From positions 1 through 64,000 of the IMG/VR virus record IMGVR_UViG_3300036804_000088: 64,000 nucleotides of DNA; one strand, 5' to 3'. Positions 35,531 to 42,721 of this stretch are shown piece after piece. A model generated the notes under the pieces. That model saw only the letters and a list, made by a program, of their open reading frames with translations, was not told the DNA's origin and made no database searches. Numbering within the stretch: position 1 is the first letter of the stretch; each line of letters opens with the position of its first letter. The DNA comes from a virus. The position numbers and the translations under genes were made by a program.

Positions 35531-37168
35531 ATGACCGTCACACTGGCCGACGTCAACTACATGTGGCAGCAGGTCATCATCCCCCGCGTCGGTGACGTCT
35601 ACGTTTTCGGCGGCAGCCTCTCACCCACAGCGGTCAACCAGGGAACCGATTGCAGCGGCGCTGTCTCGGAAGTCAACGAAGCGCTGCTGTACGGGCCGCA
35701 GATGAATTGGCAACGCCAGTTCTGGACCGGAACGTTTGCGGGCGCGAACCCCGGTGACCATGGCCCGTTCGGCGGCGTCCCCAGCACCGCTGACTGGGTG
35801 TGTATCGCTGACCCACGCAACCCGCCGGCCGGCGCGGTGATGACGGTGGCCGTGCTGCAAGATCCTGACCCTTCGCAGGCGCACATGGTGTGCGCTGTGC
35901 AAGATCCCGACAATGTGACCGGCTTCGGCGGACCCGGCGTCTACGTCGGCATCGAATCAGGCGGCAGCTTCACCGACGCCAACGGCAATTCGACGCTGCA
36001 TATCGGGCCGGAAGCAACCGGTGTTGACGACCCTGAGTTCGACCAGTATTTCGCGCTGACTGACACCATTTCAGGTACGCCGACACCGCCGCCGCTGACG
36101 CCATTGCAGGCCAACGCACTCAAGGTGATCGCGGCGGGCGAGGCGATGGGTATCACCCCGCTGGGGTGTCAGATGGCGCTGGCCTGTGTGTTGGACGAAT
36201 CCAGCGGCCTGATGTACGCGAATTCGAATGTGCCTGAGTCGCTGAACTATCCGCATGACGCGGTTGGTAATAACGGGCAAAGCTGCGGACCTTTCCAGCA
36301 GCAGGCGCAGTTCGGCTGGGGGACCGTTGCGTGTGAGATGGACTGGACCTGTTCGTCCAACCTGTTTTTCACAGCGCTGGCGAAGCTGCCGTATAACAGC
36401 GGCGCGCAGCCGCCATGGATGTATATCCAGAACGTGCAGAATTCGGCCACGGCTGACGGCTCCAATTACGAGGCGCAGTGGAATGCCGCTGTAGCGCTTT
36501 ACAATTCAGTTATCAACCTTCCATCCGAAGGATTTCTCATGGTACTAAACGACCAGCAACAGTCCGACGTCTACACCTGGCTAGGCGATATTCACGGCGG
36601 TCTGTTCAATGCGATTGGCAGCCAGTCGCCGTTCCGCGCGCTGGGCGAGGGCGAGATCTGGCAGCAGCACCAGCTACCGATCAATGACGATGGGTTCCTG
36701 CATCCCCAGTATGTGGAATGGGCCGCGTCGGCGGGTGATCCGGTCAGTCTCGCGGTGTTGCAGTCGGTAGCTAACGGTGACGTCACTCAATACCCTGACC
36801 GGATTGAGGATATCCGGCTGGCGCAGGCGGTGTTGGCCCGTATCACCAGCGGTCCCACACCGACACCGACCCCGACTCCCTTACCCACACCCACACCCAC
36901 ACCGACGCCGGCTCCGACACCCGTTCCGACGCCGACACCGGGTGGCGGGATCAACATCACCGGTGCCCAACTCGCTCAATGGGGCAAAAACCTGGTCACC
37001 GTGCTAGGTGGCATCGCCACCTGGGCAACTACTGCCCATGACATCCTGGGCCAGTATTTGAACGGCGCTAACGGCACGGTTGTCCCTGTGGCTATCGCGC
37101 TAGCCGACGCGGTGTTCACCACCCACACCATTCGAGAGCGCAACCGCGCTGTTAGATTTCCTGGTTAA
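35531..37168 (+). CDS. lysA: Endolysin LysA: NlpC/P60-like peptidase, lysozyme-like domain, membrane C-terminus
   Basis: The 545-aa product has an N-terminal NlpC/P60-like domain (Cys41 in TDCSG, His118 in AHMVCAV) and a second domain from about residue 190 with Glu223 in VLDESSGLMY and SCGPFQQQAQFGW, as in goose-lysozyme/transglycosylase folds. A Pro-Thr linker (about 440-475) then leads to two hydrophobic segments (about 485-505 and 515-535). It would degrade peptidoglycan at lysis. A membrane-anchored, holin-like C-terminus is unusual for LysA. Confidence 0.85.
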   Translation: MTVTLADVNYMWQQVIIPRVGDVYVFGGSLSPTAVNQGTDCSGAVSEVNEALLYGPQMNWQRQFWTGTFAGANPGDHGPFGGVPSTADWVCIADPRNPPAGAVMTVAVLQDPDPSQAHMVCAVQDPDNVTGFGGPGVYVGIESGGSFTDANGNSTLHIGPEATGVDDPEFDQYFALTDTISGTPTPPPLTPLQANALKVIAAGEAMGITPLGCQMALACVLDESSGLMYANSNVPESLNYPHDAVGNNGQSCGPFQQQAQFGWGTVACEMDWTCSSNLFFTALAKLPYNSGAQPPWMYIQNVQNSATADGSNYEAQWNAAVALYNSVINLPSEGFLMVLNDQQQSDVYTWLGDIHGGLFNAIGSQSPFRALGEGEIWQQHQLPINDDGFLHPQYVEWAASAGDPVSLAVLQSVANGDVTQYPDRIEDIRLAQAVLARITSGPTPTPTPTPLPTPTPTPTPAPTPVPTPTPGGGINITGAQLAQWGKNLVTVLGGIATWATTAHDILGQYLNGANGTVVPVAIALADAVFTTHTIRERNRAVRFPG

Positions 37169-37200
37169 ACAAACCGGGTCCACAAAGTAAGGAAACAAAA

Positions 37201-37392
37201 ATGACCGACCAACCATTAGAGGCCACCCTTCCCAACGTCGGTTCCATCCTCGCCGGGGTGCAAAAGGCACTTGCTGAAGGCATCTCGGTAGCGGAGATGG
37301 CCGAAAAAGTGCTGGCCTTCGTGTCGCCTACCGACGCGGCGGCGCTGGAAACACTGATCAAGGTGTTGCAGGAAGCGCAGAAACTCTTATGA
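37201..37392 (+). CDS. Small helical protein between LysA and LysB (63 aa)
   Basis: AAGGAAA precedes ATG 37201. The product is Ala/Leu/Val-rich with two amphipathic helices (VGSILAGVQKALAEGISVAE and ALETLIKVLQEAQKLL) and no true membrane segment. Its stop overlaps the LysB start. It belongs to the lysis cassette by position; function unknown. Confidence 0.6.
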   Translation: MTDQPLEATLPNVGSILAGVQKALAEGISVAEMAEKVLAFVSPTDAAALETLIKVLQEAQKLL

Positions 37393-38135
37393 CGCTCACG
37401 ATATTCAGCATCAACGGCTTCGGCGGCAACATGTGGGCCGGGCCGCAAGCCGAAGTGGCGCAGTACCTTTCGAACCAGGGATTGAACCTGGCATACTGGC
37501 AGCCCATCGGCTACAACAGCGGCGCATTCCCGCTGTCTATCGGTGTGAACAGCGGCCTGGCTGAACTGAAAAACCAGCGTGCCCAGCATCCCGGCCCCTA
37601 CCTGATCTCCGCATGGTCGGAGGGTGCAATCATTTCGGAACTGTATCTGCAACAGGACAAGTCCGGCGACTGTAAAGGCGGCGTGATGTACGGCAACCCG
37701 TACCGCGCCGCCGGCCAGTGGAACCCTATCGCACCAGCTCTGGGCGCGGTGCCCGATCCCGGTGGGGCTGGCATCGGTGGTCCGCGGAACAACTGGCGGA
37801 CACCGGATTCCGTTCACCATTACTGCCACGGTCCGAATCAGCCGTCGTATGACGGCAAGCCGGGCGTCGACATGTATACCTGCTGCCCGACGAACGGTGT
37901 CGGCGTCGTCATTCGGATCATCTTCGATTTCGTGCTGACGCAGTGGACCGGTGAGATATTGGATCTGTGGCTGTTCGGCGAAGAGTTGATCACCAGCGGG
38001 GCGCACGCAGCACTCGACGTCACGCAGGCCATCATCATGGCTATCAGTTTCTACGGCGGTCAGACCAAACCACACGTCGATTACGACTCCTACGCCGGGA
38101 AGACTTACCTCGCGAACCTCGCGAGATCGCTGTAA
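37389..38135 (+). CDS. lysB: LysB, mycolylarabinogalactan esterase
   Basis: The 248-aa alpha/beta hydrolase opens TIFSINGFGGNMWAGPQAEV and has the nucleophile Ser77 in SAWSEGA (a G-x-S-x-G variant with Ala first), an Asp candidate in KPGVDMYTC (Asp161) and His229 in KPHVDYDSY. This is the cutinase-like LysB family that frees the mycolic acid outer layer from arabinogalactan, needed for efficient lysis of mycobacteria. It strongly indicates a mycolic-acid-bearing host. Confidence 0.92.
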   Translation: MTLTIFSINGFGGNMWAGPQAEVAQYLSNQGLNLAYWQPIGYNSGAFPLSIGVNSGLAELKNQRAQHPGPYLISAWSEGAIISELYLQQDKSGDCKGGVMYGNPYRAAGQWNPIAPALGAVPDPGGAGIGGPRNNWRTPDSVHHYCHGPNQPSYDGKPGVDMYTCCPTNGVGVVIRIIFDFVLTQWTGEILDLWLFGEELITSGAHAALDVTQAIIMAISFYGGQTKPHVDYDSYAGKTYLANLARSL

Positions 38136-38180
38136 TAGCTTGGGCGTTCGCTATTAATAGGCAGGGGTAGTGGGTATGAG

Positions 38181-38357
38181 ATGTTCACTCAAGACGAGCG
38201 TGCCGAAATTCGGATATTGTTCTACAACGAACTGGTCTGTATTCACAAGGCTATGCTGAAAGCCGGTTCGTATCATTACCTTTGCCTGGTAGACGGCAAA
38301 GTTGTCTATACTCATTCGCCGATTGGTAAAGTCATCTGGCATACGCCGTGGCTATAA
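38181..38357 (+). CDS. Small hypothetical protein (58 aa)
   Basis: The frame MFTQDERAEIRILFYNELVC... runs without stop to 38357 and ends overlapping the next GTG start. It has a helical N-terminus and a beta C-terminus with LCLVDGKVVY. The ribosome site is poor, so this is a modest call; continuity of coupling to the next gene is the main support. Confidence 0.5.
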   Translation: MFTQDERAEIRILFYNELVCIHKAMLKAGSYHYLCLVDGKVVYTHSPIGKVIWHTPWL

Positions 38358-38875
38358 TAGACTGGACGAACGTCGCGCCGGTTGTCGCCGCCGTTCTGGG
38401 GTTTGTCGGTATCGTCGTCGGAGCGCTGGCGGATCGCCGGGCGAAGGAACGCACCGCCAGCGCTCAAATCGCCGTCGCTAAGGCGCAAGAGGCCGCTGTG
38501 GCAGCGCAAGCGGCAGCGCAGCAGCTCGCGGCGAAAGCCGCCGATAAGGCTGCCGAAGCGGCGGCACAAACCGCGGAAGCCGAAATGCGCAAAGCTGTTG
38601 CGGCGGAACGCGAAGCGCAAGCCAGACAGTGGGCGCAGATCACCGAAGGCATGCAGAAATGGAACATGAGTTTGCAGGACGATATCAAGGAAAACTCGCG
38701 CCGTATCGATGACGCCGAACTACGGGCCGAAGCCGACAGGGAACGCGCCGACCGTAACGAGCGGTTGTACTCGCGAGCAATCATCTACTTGCGCAAGCTG
38801 ATCCGCTGGATAGACGACGTCGTACCGGGTGAAGAGTATCCGACGATCCCGCCTGAGCTGAAGGTAGATCTGTGA
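38348..38875 (+). CDS. Membrane-anchored coiled-coil protein (175 aa)
   Basis: GTG 38348 starts MAIIDWTNVAPVVAAVLGFV, one membrane segment (about residues 9-28), followed by a ~110-residue Ala/Glu/Lys coiled coil and a short C-terminal domain with LIRWIDDVVPGEEYPTIPPE. Proteins with one N-terminal segment and a long helix follow LysB in several mycobacteriophages and may act as holin partner or spanin-like lysis protein. That role is inferred from place and shape. Confidence 0.7.
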   Translation: MAIIDWTNVAPVVAAVLGFVGIVVGALADRRAKERTASAQIAVAKAQEAAVAAQAAAQQLAAKAADKAAEAAAQTAEAEMRKAVAAEREAQARQWAQITEGMQKWNMSLQDDIKENSRRIDDAELRAEADRERADRNERLYSRAIIYLRKLIRWIDDVVPGEEYPTIPPELKVDL

Positions 38876-38958
38876 GTTTGCTTGGCGCGGTCGCGCTTTG
38901 GTTGACGATAATCGTTGTGGTGGTACCGATATTCGCCTATGTGGCGCACCGCCGATGA
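38872..38958 (+). CDS. Single-pass membrane microprotein (28 aa)
   Basis: GTG 38872 overlaps the previous stop. The product MSLLGAVALWLTIIVVVVPI... is a single hydrophobic helix with a basic end (AHRR). Very small one-segment proteins sit in lysis cassettes and can modulate holins. The coupling and clean hydrophobic profile support it. Confidence 0.6.
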   Translation: MSLLGAVALWLTIIVVVVPIFAYVAHRR

Positions 38959-38973
38959 CGAGTTGACCTAGAA

Positions 38974-40035
38974 ATGGCAGGGTTTGCGGCGCTGCCACCT
39001 GAGATCAATTCGGCGCTGATCGAGACCGGCCCCGGCCCGGCCCCGCTGATCGCAGCCGGCGTGGCGTGGCGCAGTCTGGCCGCAGAACACCACGCGGCAG
39101 CGGCGCAATGGAGTTCGATCATTGCGTCGATACCGTGGCAGGGTTCGGCGGCGCAGGCTATGCGGGCCAACGCTGCGGCGCAGGCAGCGTGGATGCAGCA
39201 GGCTGCCATGCACGCTGAGTTGTCGGCAACGCAGGCGCAGCTCGGGGTGTCGGCGTTCGAAGCGGCGCGCGCGGCTATGGTGCCGCTGGCCGCGGTGACC
39301 GCCAACCGGGCGCAGCTCGCGATGCTGATAGCCACCAACCTGTTGGGGCAGAACACCGCGGCTATCGCTGCGACCGAAGCCCAGTACGGAGAGATGTGGG
39401 CGCAGGACGTGACCACCATGGCCGGGTATCAGGTGGCGTCGGCTGCTGTGACCGCGGCGCTTCCGGCCCCGCCCGCCCCGCCACCGTCGCCGCTGCCCGG
39501 CGGGATCATCGGGTTTCTGAACGGGCAGGGTGTCGGCGGGATACAAGGGCTGGGGCTGCTGATCGAAGAGTATGGCACATCGATTGTGTCCAGTTCCCCG
39601 GTGTCGACGCTGCTGGCGCTGCTGGCGATAGCGCAGGATCAGCAGCAGACGCAGCAGCAGTCGTCCGGCAGTCCGTCCGATGAGCGCCGCGCGGAGCCGT
39701 TCGCGGGCAGGGGCATGCCGATTATCAGCCCGGCCGGCTTCGCTGCGTCCGCGGGGATGGGTGACGCGCCGCAACTCGGGCGTCGGGTCAGCGTGCCCGC
39801 CAGTTGGACACAGGCCGCGGGGAAGCCGCCAGCGGCGGTGCCGGTCGAGTTGGCCGCGTCGGTGTCACCGCTGGCCGGCGAAGGGGTGGGGTTGCCGGTG
39901 CTGCCGTTCATGCCGGTAGCCGGGACGTCATCGCGCGCGCCGGACACCAGGAAAGAGAAGCCGAAGCCCGCGGGGTGTGAGGCGCCGCTGGTGGCGTTGC
40001 GCCCGCCGGTGGGCGGCTACAATTCGTCACTGTGA
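38974..40035 (+). CDS. PPE family protein (PPE-SVP subgroup)
   Basis: The 353-aa product begins MAGFAALPPEINSALIETGP, the PPE hallmark. It has the W-x-G turn at Trp55-Gly57, the conserved LGQNTAAIAATEAQYGEMWA (125-144), and in the C-terminal half the SVPxxW motif (SVPASW, 273-278) followed by Pro/Val-rich sequence. In mycobacteria PPE proteins pair with PE proteins and leave the cell through ESX secretion. No PE gene is beside it. Codon use looks richer in GCG/GCC than its neighbours, suggesting capture from a host. It follows the lysis genes and precedes a new promoter. Confidence 0.93.
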   Translation: MAGFAALPPEINSALIETGPGPAPLIAAGVAWRSLAAEHHAAAAQWSSIIASIPWQGSAAQAMRANAAAQAAWMQQAAMHAELSATQAQLGVSAFEAARAAMVPLAAVTANRAQLAMLIATNLLGQNTAAIAATEAQYGEMWAQDVTTMAGYQVASAAVTAALPAPPAPPPSPLPGGIIGFLNGQGVGGIQGLGLLIEEYGTSIVSSSPVSTLLALLAIAQDQQQTQQQSSGSPSDERRAEPFAGRGMPIISPAGFAASAGMGDAPQLGRRVSVPASWTQAAGKPPAAVPVELAASVSPLAGEGVGLPVLPFMPVAGTSSRAPDTRKEKPKPAGCEAPLVALRPPVGGYNSSL

Positions 40036-40036
40036 C
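40026..40036. promoter_or_regulatory. Short palindrome at the end of the PPE gene
   Basis: GTCAC-T-GTGAC spans the PPE stop codon, 22 nt upstream of a -35 box, and is followed by a T-rich run (CTCTTTTTTATTT at 40043-40055). It could be a weak terminator for the late genes or an operator for the next promoter. Confidence 0.35.
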
Positions 40037-40058
40037 GGTAGTCTCTTTTTTATTTACC

Positions 40059-40087
40059 TTGACATGTCCCCCCACTGGGCTTACAGT
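40059..40087 (+). promoter_or_regulatory. SigA-type promoter for a leaderless transcript
   Basis: TTGACA (40059-40064), a 17-nt spacer and TACAGT (40082-40087) form a near-consensus promoter. The ATG of the next gene begins 6 nt after the -10 box, where transcription would start, so the message would be leaderless. No ribosome site precedes that ATG. Confidence 0.8.
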
Positions 40088-40093
40088 CTAGGT

Positions 40094-40537
40094 ATGAGCC
40101 AAGCAACCGAGCAGCACAAGGGTTTAACCGTCAACGTCTACCGCAACGCCCGATGGGCGCGCGAAGGTGCCGACTGCACCAATAAAGGCGCGTCCAGCCA
40201 GGTCGAAGAGTTCACAGTGGTGGGCGTCGTCCGACAGAAGCGCGGCAAGACAGTTGAACCGATGCCCCGCGGGTCGCAGGTGTTCACACCCGATGAAAAG
40301 GCACCGGCTGCCGTGCTGGTGCAAAGCCAGCTTGACGGTGCCCCGCCGCACCTGGTGCCGCTGGACGTGCATGAGTCGGGCCGCTGGTCGATGGATGGCG
40401 GCAACCTGGTCGACAGCAGCGACTCACGCTGGACGGAGGTCGTGTCGAGTTTCCTGCCCGGCAGACTGCACGTGTCGGCGGTCAGCATCCATGACCGTGT
40501 CGAGACCGCTGAGCAGTCACGCGCGCTGAGCATCTGA
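40094..40537 (+). CDS. Hypothetical protein, first gene of a leaderless operon (147 aa)
   Basis: ATG 40094 coincides with the predicted transcription start. The product MSQATEQHKGLTVNVYRNAR... is beta-rich, has a segment TVVGVVRQKRGKTVEPMPRG, and no recognised motif. It heads a run of small genes up to 41673. A high-quality promoter just after the late genes suggests expression independent of the virion genes, perhaps in the lysogen or early. Confidence 0.7.
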   Translation: MSQATEQHKGLTVNVYRNARWAREGADCTNKGASSQVEEFTVVGVVRQKRGKTVEPMPRGSQVFTPDEKAPAAVLVQSQLDGAPPHLVPLDVHESGRWSMDGGNLVDSSDSRWTEVVSSFLPGRLHVSAVSIHDRVETAEQSRALSI

Positions 40538-40719
40538 TGTCCACCCGACACCGGCATTTCCGCTGCGACGACGACCCATGGGATGCAGCCCAGCAGCGCG
40601 CCATCGGTGAAGGCACCACCATATCGGCCCTGCTCCGCGAATTCGTGGTGGCTTACGGTGCCGGGCGGGTCGCTCGCGACTGGACAACCAGCAAGACGAA
40701 AAGGAAAGTGAAGCCATGA
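40537..40719 (+). CDS. Ribbon-helix-helix-like DNA-binding protein (60 aa)
   Basis: The start overlaps the previous stop (TGATG). The product has an R-H-F-R strand, then DPWDAAQQRAIGEGTTISAL followed by LREFVVAYGAG, the strand-helix-turn-helix layout of small RHH proteins, and a basic tail. It would bind operator DNA as a dimer. Target unknown. Confidence 0.65.
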   Translation: MSTRHRHFRCDDDPWDAAQQRAIGEGTTISALLREFVVAYGAGRVARDWTTSKTKRKVKP

Positions 40720-40940
40720 TGACTGCACGGCAGAAATTCGTGCTCTGGTTCGTCGGCATCTGGCTGCTGTTTCTGGCAGCCATGGCGCTGATCGGGGCAC
40801 CCGCCAGCCACGCCGACACACCTGAACCCCAGCCCGTTCCCGCACCGCACGTCACACTGCTGCCGCCCTGGTGCTTCCCCGACCCGACAGTGTGCGGCTT
40901 CAAGTTCGACCCATCACACGGAGGGTGGTACCAGCCATGA
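40716..40940 (+). CDS. Small secreted or membrane protein (74 aa)
   Basis: ATG 40716 (or 40719) overlaps the previous stop. It has a basic N-terminus, a strong hydrophobic segment (FVLWFVGIWLLFLAAMALIG) and an ASHAD cleavage-like site near residue 34, then a Pro/Trp/Cys-rich mature part (PPWCFPDPTVCGFKFDP). This looks like a small exported protein with one disulphide. Function unknown. Confidence 0.65.
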   Translation: MMTARQKFVLWFVGIWLLFLAAMALIGAPASHADTPEPQPVPAPHVTLLPPWCFPDPTVCGFKFDPSHGGWYQP

Positions 40941-41083
40941 CAACTGATCCGGCATCGGTAACCTGGCTAATCGAACCCACCGGCGAGACTGCTATCGGTG
41001 ATGAGTTCGGCATGAAAACACTTGAGCAAGTAGAGATTTGGGTGTTTGGCGGATCTCTCGGAAAGTTTTGGAGAGAAGTATGA
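40937..41083 (+). CDS. Small hypothetical protein (48 aa)
   Basis: The start is coupled by ATGA and the stop overlaps the next ATG. The product MTTDPASVTWLIEPTGETAI... is short, acidic at first and ends with Trp/Phe/Lys residues. No family recognised. Confidence 0.55.
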   Translation: MTTDPASVTWLIEPTGETAIGDEFGMKTLEQVEIWVFGGSLGKFWREV

Positions 41084-41673
41084 GCGACGTCGACACCCAA
41101 TCGGCTGAGCCGGTCGTGGACTACCCGACGATGGCCGCGCAGCCCGCGCTGGCCTGGTCGGTCGCCGAAACGCAGCCGACACCAGCGCAGCGCCGCCCCA
41201 TGTCGCATGCCTGGACCGGGCTGCTGGCCGCGGTGATGCTCTCGGCTATCGGCCTGGCATCCTATGTACTGGCTACCGGGCACGCGCCGCCGCTGCCGCG
41301 CCCGGCAGACCCCGCGCCGGCCACAACCACGCCGGACCGACCGTTAAAAACGGCTGACCGCGCACCGGTCACGGTGACCACCACCCCGCCCGCGGTGACG
41401 GTGACCGCAGCCCCGCCCGTCGCGCCCGCCGATAAGGATCAGCGCTACCTGAATATGGTTGCCGCCGACTGGAAACCCTACGACTGGCACATCGAAGATC
41501 CCGCCCTGGTCATCCACAACGCTCACACGGTGTGCGCGATGCTGGCCGACCCTAGCCACCCCACCCGCTCGCAGGTGGCGCACGCTATCAACTCGCCTGA
41601 CAACCCGCCGTTCGGTGTAATTTCGGTGTTGGTGGCGGATGCTAATGCGGTGTACTGCCCGCAACTGGGCTGA
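41080..41673 (+). CDS. DUF732-domain membrane/secreted protein (197 aa)
   Basis: ATG 41080 has GGAGAG just upstream. Residues 44-66 form a membrane segment; a Pro/Thr/Val-rich linker follows; the C-terminal ~70 residues match DUF732: DQRYLNMV, AHTVCAMLAD, and ISVLVADANAVYCPQ with the two conserved Cys. DUF732 is a small extracytoplasmic domain common in mycobacteria and their phages. A second copy is at 46971. Confidence 0.8.
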   Translation: MSDVDTQSAEPVVDYPTMAAQPALAWSVAETQPTPAQRRPMSHAWTGLLAAVMLSAIGLASYVLATGHAPPLPRPADPAPATTTPDRPLKTADRAPVTVTTTPPAVTVTAAPPVAPADKDQRYLNMVAADWKPYDWHIEDPALVIHNAHTVCAMLADPSHPTRSQVAHAINSPDNPPFGVISVLVADANAVYCPQLG

Positions 41674-41709
41674 TCCGCAAACTGATGGTTAACGACCGAA
41701 TAAACGGTA

Positions 41710-41738
41710 TTGCAAATCGGGCGGATAAGCGGTAGCGT
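41710..41738 (+). promoter_or_regulatory. SigA-type promoter for a second leaderless transcript
   Basis: TTGCAA (41710-41715), a 17-nt spacer and TAGCGT (41733-41738) precede ATG 41746 by 7 nt. The design is the same as at 40059: no ribosome site and the start codon at the expected transcription start. Confidence 0.65.
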
Positions 41739-41745
41739 TAATCCC

Positions 41746-41949
41746 ATGAAACCTAACACCGGAAGCCCAACATGGCGTGTCATCCCAAGCCCCTACACAG
41801 ACGGTGGCCCTCTTTATGCCATCGTCAACCAGGGCGGCAAGATCGCATCCGACATGCTCGACGGTCGGCTGTGCGTGTTCATCACGCGAGCGACTGCTGA
41901 ATACCAGTTGTCCTACCTCCGATCACGCGACAGGCTGGCTGCGGTCTGA
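41746..41949 (+). CDS. Hypothetical protein (67 aa), leaderless start
   Basis: ATG 41746 lies at the predicted transcription start. The product has TWRVIPSPYTDGGPLYAIVN and a helical C-terminus (TRATAEYQLSYLRSRDRL). No family recognised. Its stop overlaps the next ATG by one base. Confidence 0.65.
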   Translation: MKPNTGSPTWRVIPSPYTDGGPLYAIVNQGGKIASDMLDGRLCVFITRATAEYQLSYLRSRDRLAAV

Positions 41950-42230
41950 TGGCTCGTGGTATCAGGGGCACCGCTGGTGAACCGTGCAATCTCCCGTTTA
42001 AGGGGGGTAGATGCGACCTCGCCCCGAATCACAGTGGGCCGCACTACAACTACACCACGGCGCGAAAGAAGTCTGCTGGTCGGCCCGAAGTTGGCACGCC
42101 GATCAACGTTCGTCTTGGCGACGAGCTGCTAGCGGCGGTCGATGCCAAGGCCAATCGTCTTGGCGTGTCGCGCGCTGAACTGATCAGGATGTTGCTCGCG
42201 GACAGCCTACAAGGCGAGATGTCGACGTGA
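41949..42230 (+). CDS. Ribbon-helix-helix protein with N-terminal Cys/His segment (93 aa)
   Basis: The N-terminus has EPCNLPFKGGRCDLAPNHSG, a short Cys/His segment common in actinobacterial proteins. The C-terminus is a CopG/Arc-like RHH domain: GTPINVRLGDELLAAVDAKA then NRLGVSRAELIRMLLAD. It is likely a DNA-binding regulator encoded next to the integrase. Target unknown. Confidence 0.75.
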   Translation: MARGIRGTAGEPCNLPFKGGRCDLAPNHSGPHYNYTTARKKSAGRPEVGTPINVRLGDELLAAVDAKANRLGVSRAELIRMLLADSLQGEMST

Positions 42231-42261
42231 CCTCTAACCCCTTGATTGCAGGTAGGAGCAC

Positions 42262-42480
42262 ATGAGCGACGACTACCTAGTGTGCTGCCCATTCTGCCTG
42301 TCGACGGACCCGAACAAGGTGGGCATCGAGCAGGCTACCGGGATCAGGTGCAATCACTCGTTCCACTGCCCCAGCCCAAAATTTCACGGCAACCCGTTCC
42401 GCATCTGTCCGCACTGCGCGTGGAGCGAAGACGGCGCGGCTGAGGATGCGCTGATCAACAATCCAGACCGGTACCGCTAA
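42262..42480 (+). CDS. Zinc-ribbon protein (72 aa)
   Basis: TAGGAGC precedes ATG 42262. The product has CCPFC, a central Cys/His cluster (RCNHSFHCPSPKFHGNPF) and CPHCAW, giving two CxxC knuckles. A structural zinc site is likely. Role unknown; it lies between a regulator and the integrase region. Confidence 0.65.
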   Translation: MSDDYLVCCPFCLSTDPNKVGIEQATGIRCNHSFHCPSPKFHGNPFRICPHCAWSEDGAAEDALINNPDRYR

Positions 42481-42511
42481 CCCGGTGGTTAACGACAGGA
42501 GCAAGCATCAG

Positions 42512-42709
42512 ATGATCGAGACACCGCTGACGCTGGCGACACAAGCCATAGATGCAAGCGCAGCCACGCGGCCAGTTGACGTTGCCCGCGACGTGCTGAA
42601 GTCCCTGCGAGCCGCAGGGTATGTATTCGTCACGCTGCCTGAAAACGTCAACCCGGCAGAGGTCGAATGGAGCTGGCACTACCGGCCACGAACCGACCCA
42701 GACCTCTAA
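42512..42709 (+). CDS. Small hypothetical protein (65 aa)
   Basis: AGGAG (42497-42501) selects ATG 42512; an in-frame GTG at 42485 would add nine residues. The product has a helix PVDVARDVLKSLRAAGYVFV and a Trp-rich end. It is the last rightward gene before the integrase and its stop codon lies in the hairpin at 42706. Confidence 0.6.
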   Translation: MIETPLTLATQAIDASAATRPVDVARDVLKSLRAAGYVFVTLPENVNPAEVEWSWHYRPRTDPDL

Positions 42710-42721
42710 TCGGTAGATCAG
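42706..42721. terminator. Hairpin at the end of int (direct-repeat copy A)
   Basis: CTAATC-ggta-GATCAG is an imperfect inverted repeat inside a 21-nt block that recurs at 43790-43810 with two changes (ACCTCTAATC...GTAGAT.AGC). It covers the stop codons of both converging genes. Placement at the 3' end of int suggests a terminator or a retroregulator-like element; protein binding is also possible. Confidence 0.45.

Noticed and set aside
39968-40093. Start of the 40094 gene further upstream (in-frame from 39977)
   Set aside because: That would place the start inside the PPE gene and upstream of a near-consensus promoter; the leaderless ATG at 40094 fits better.
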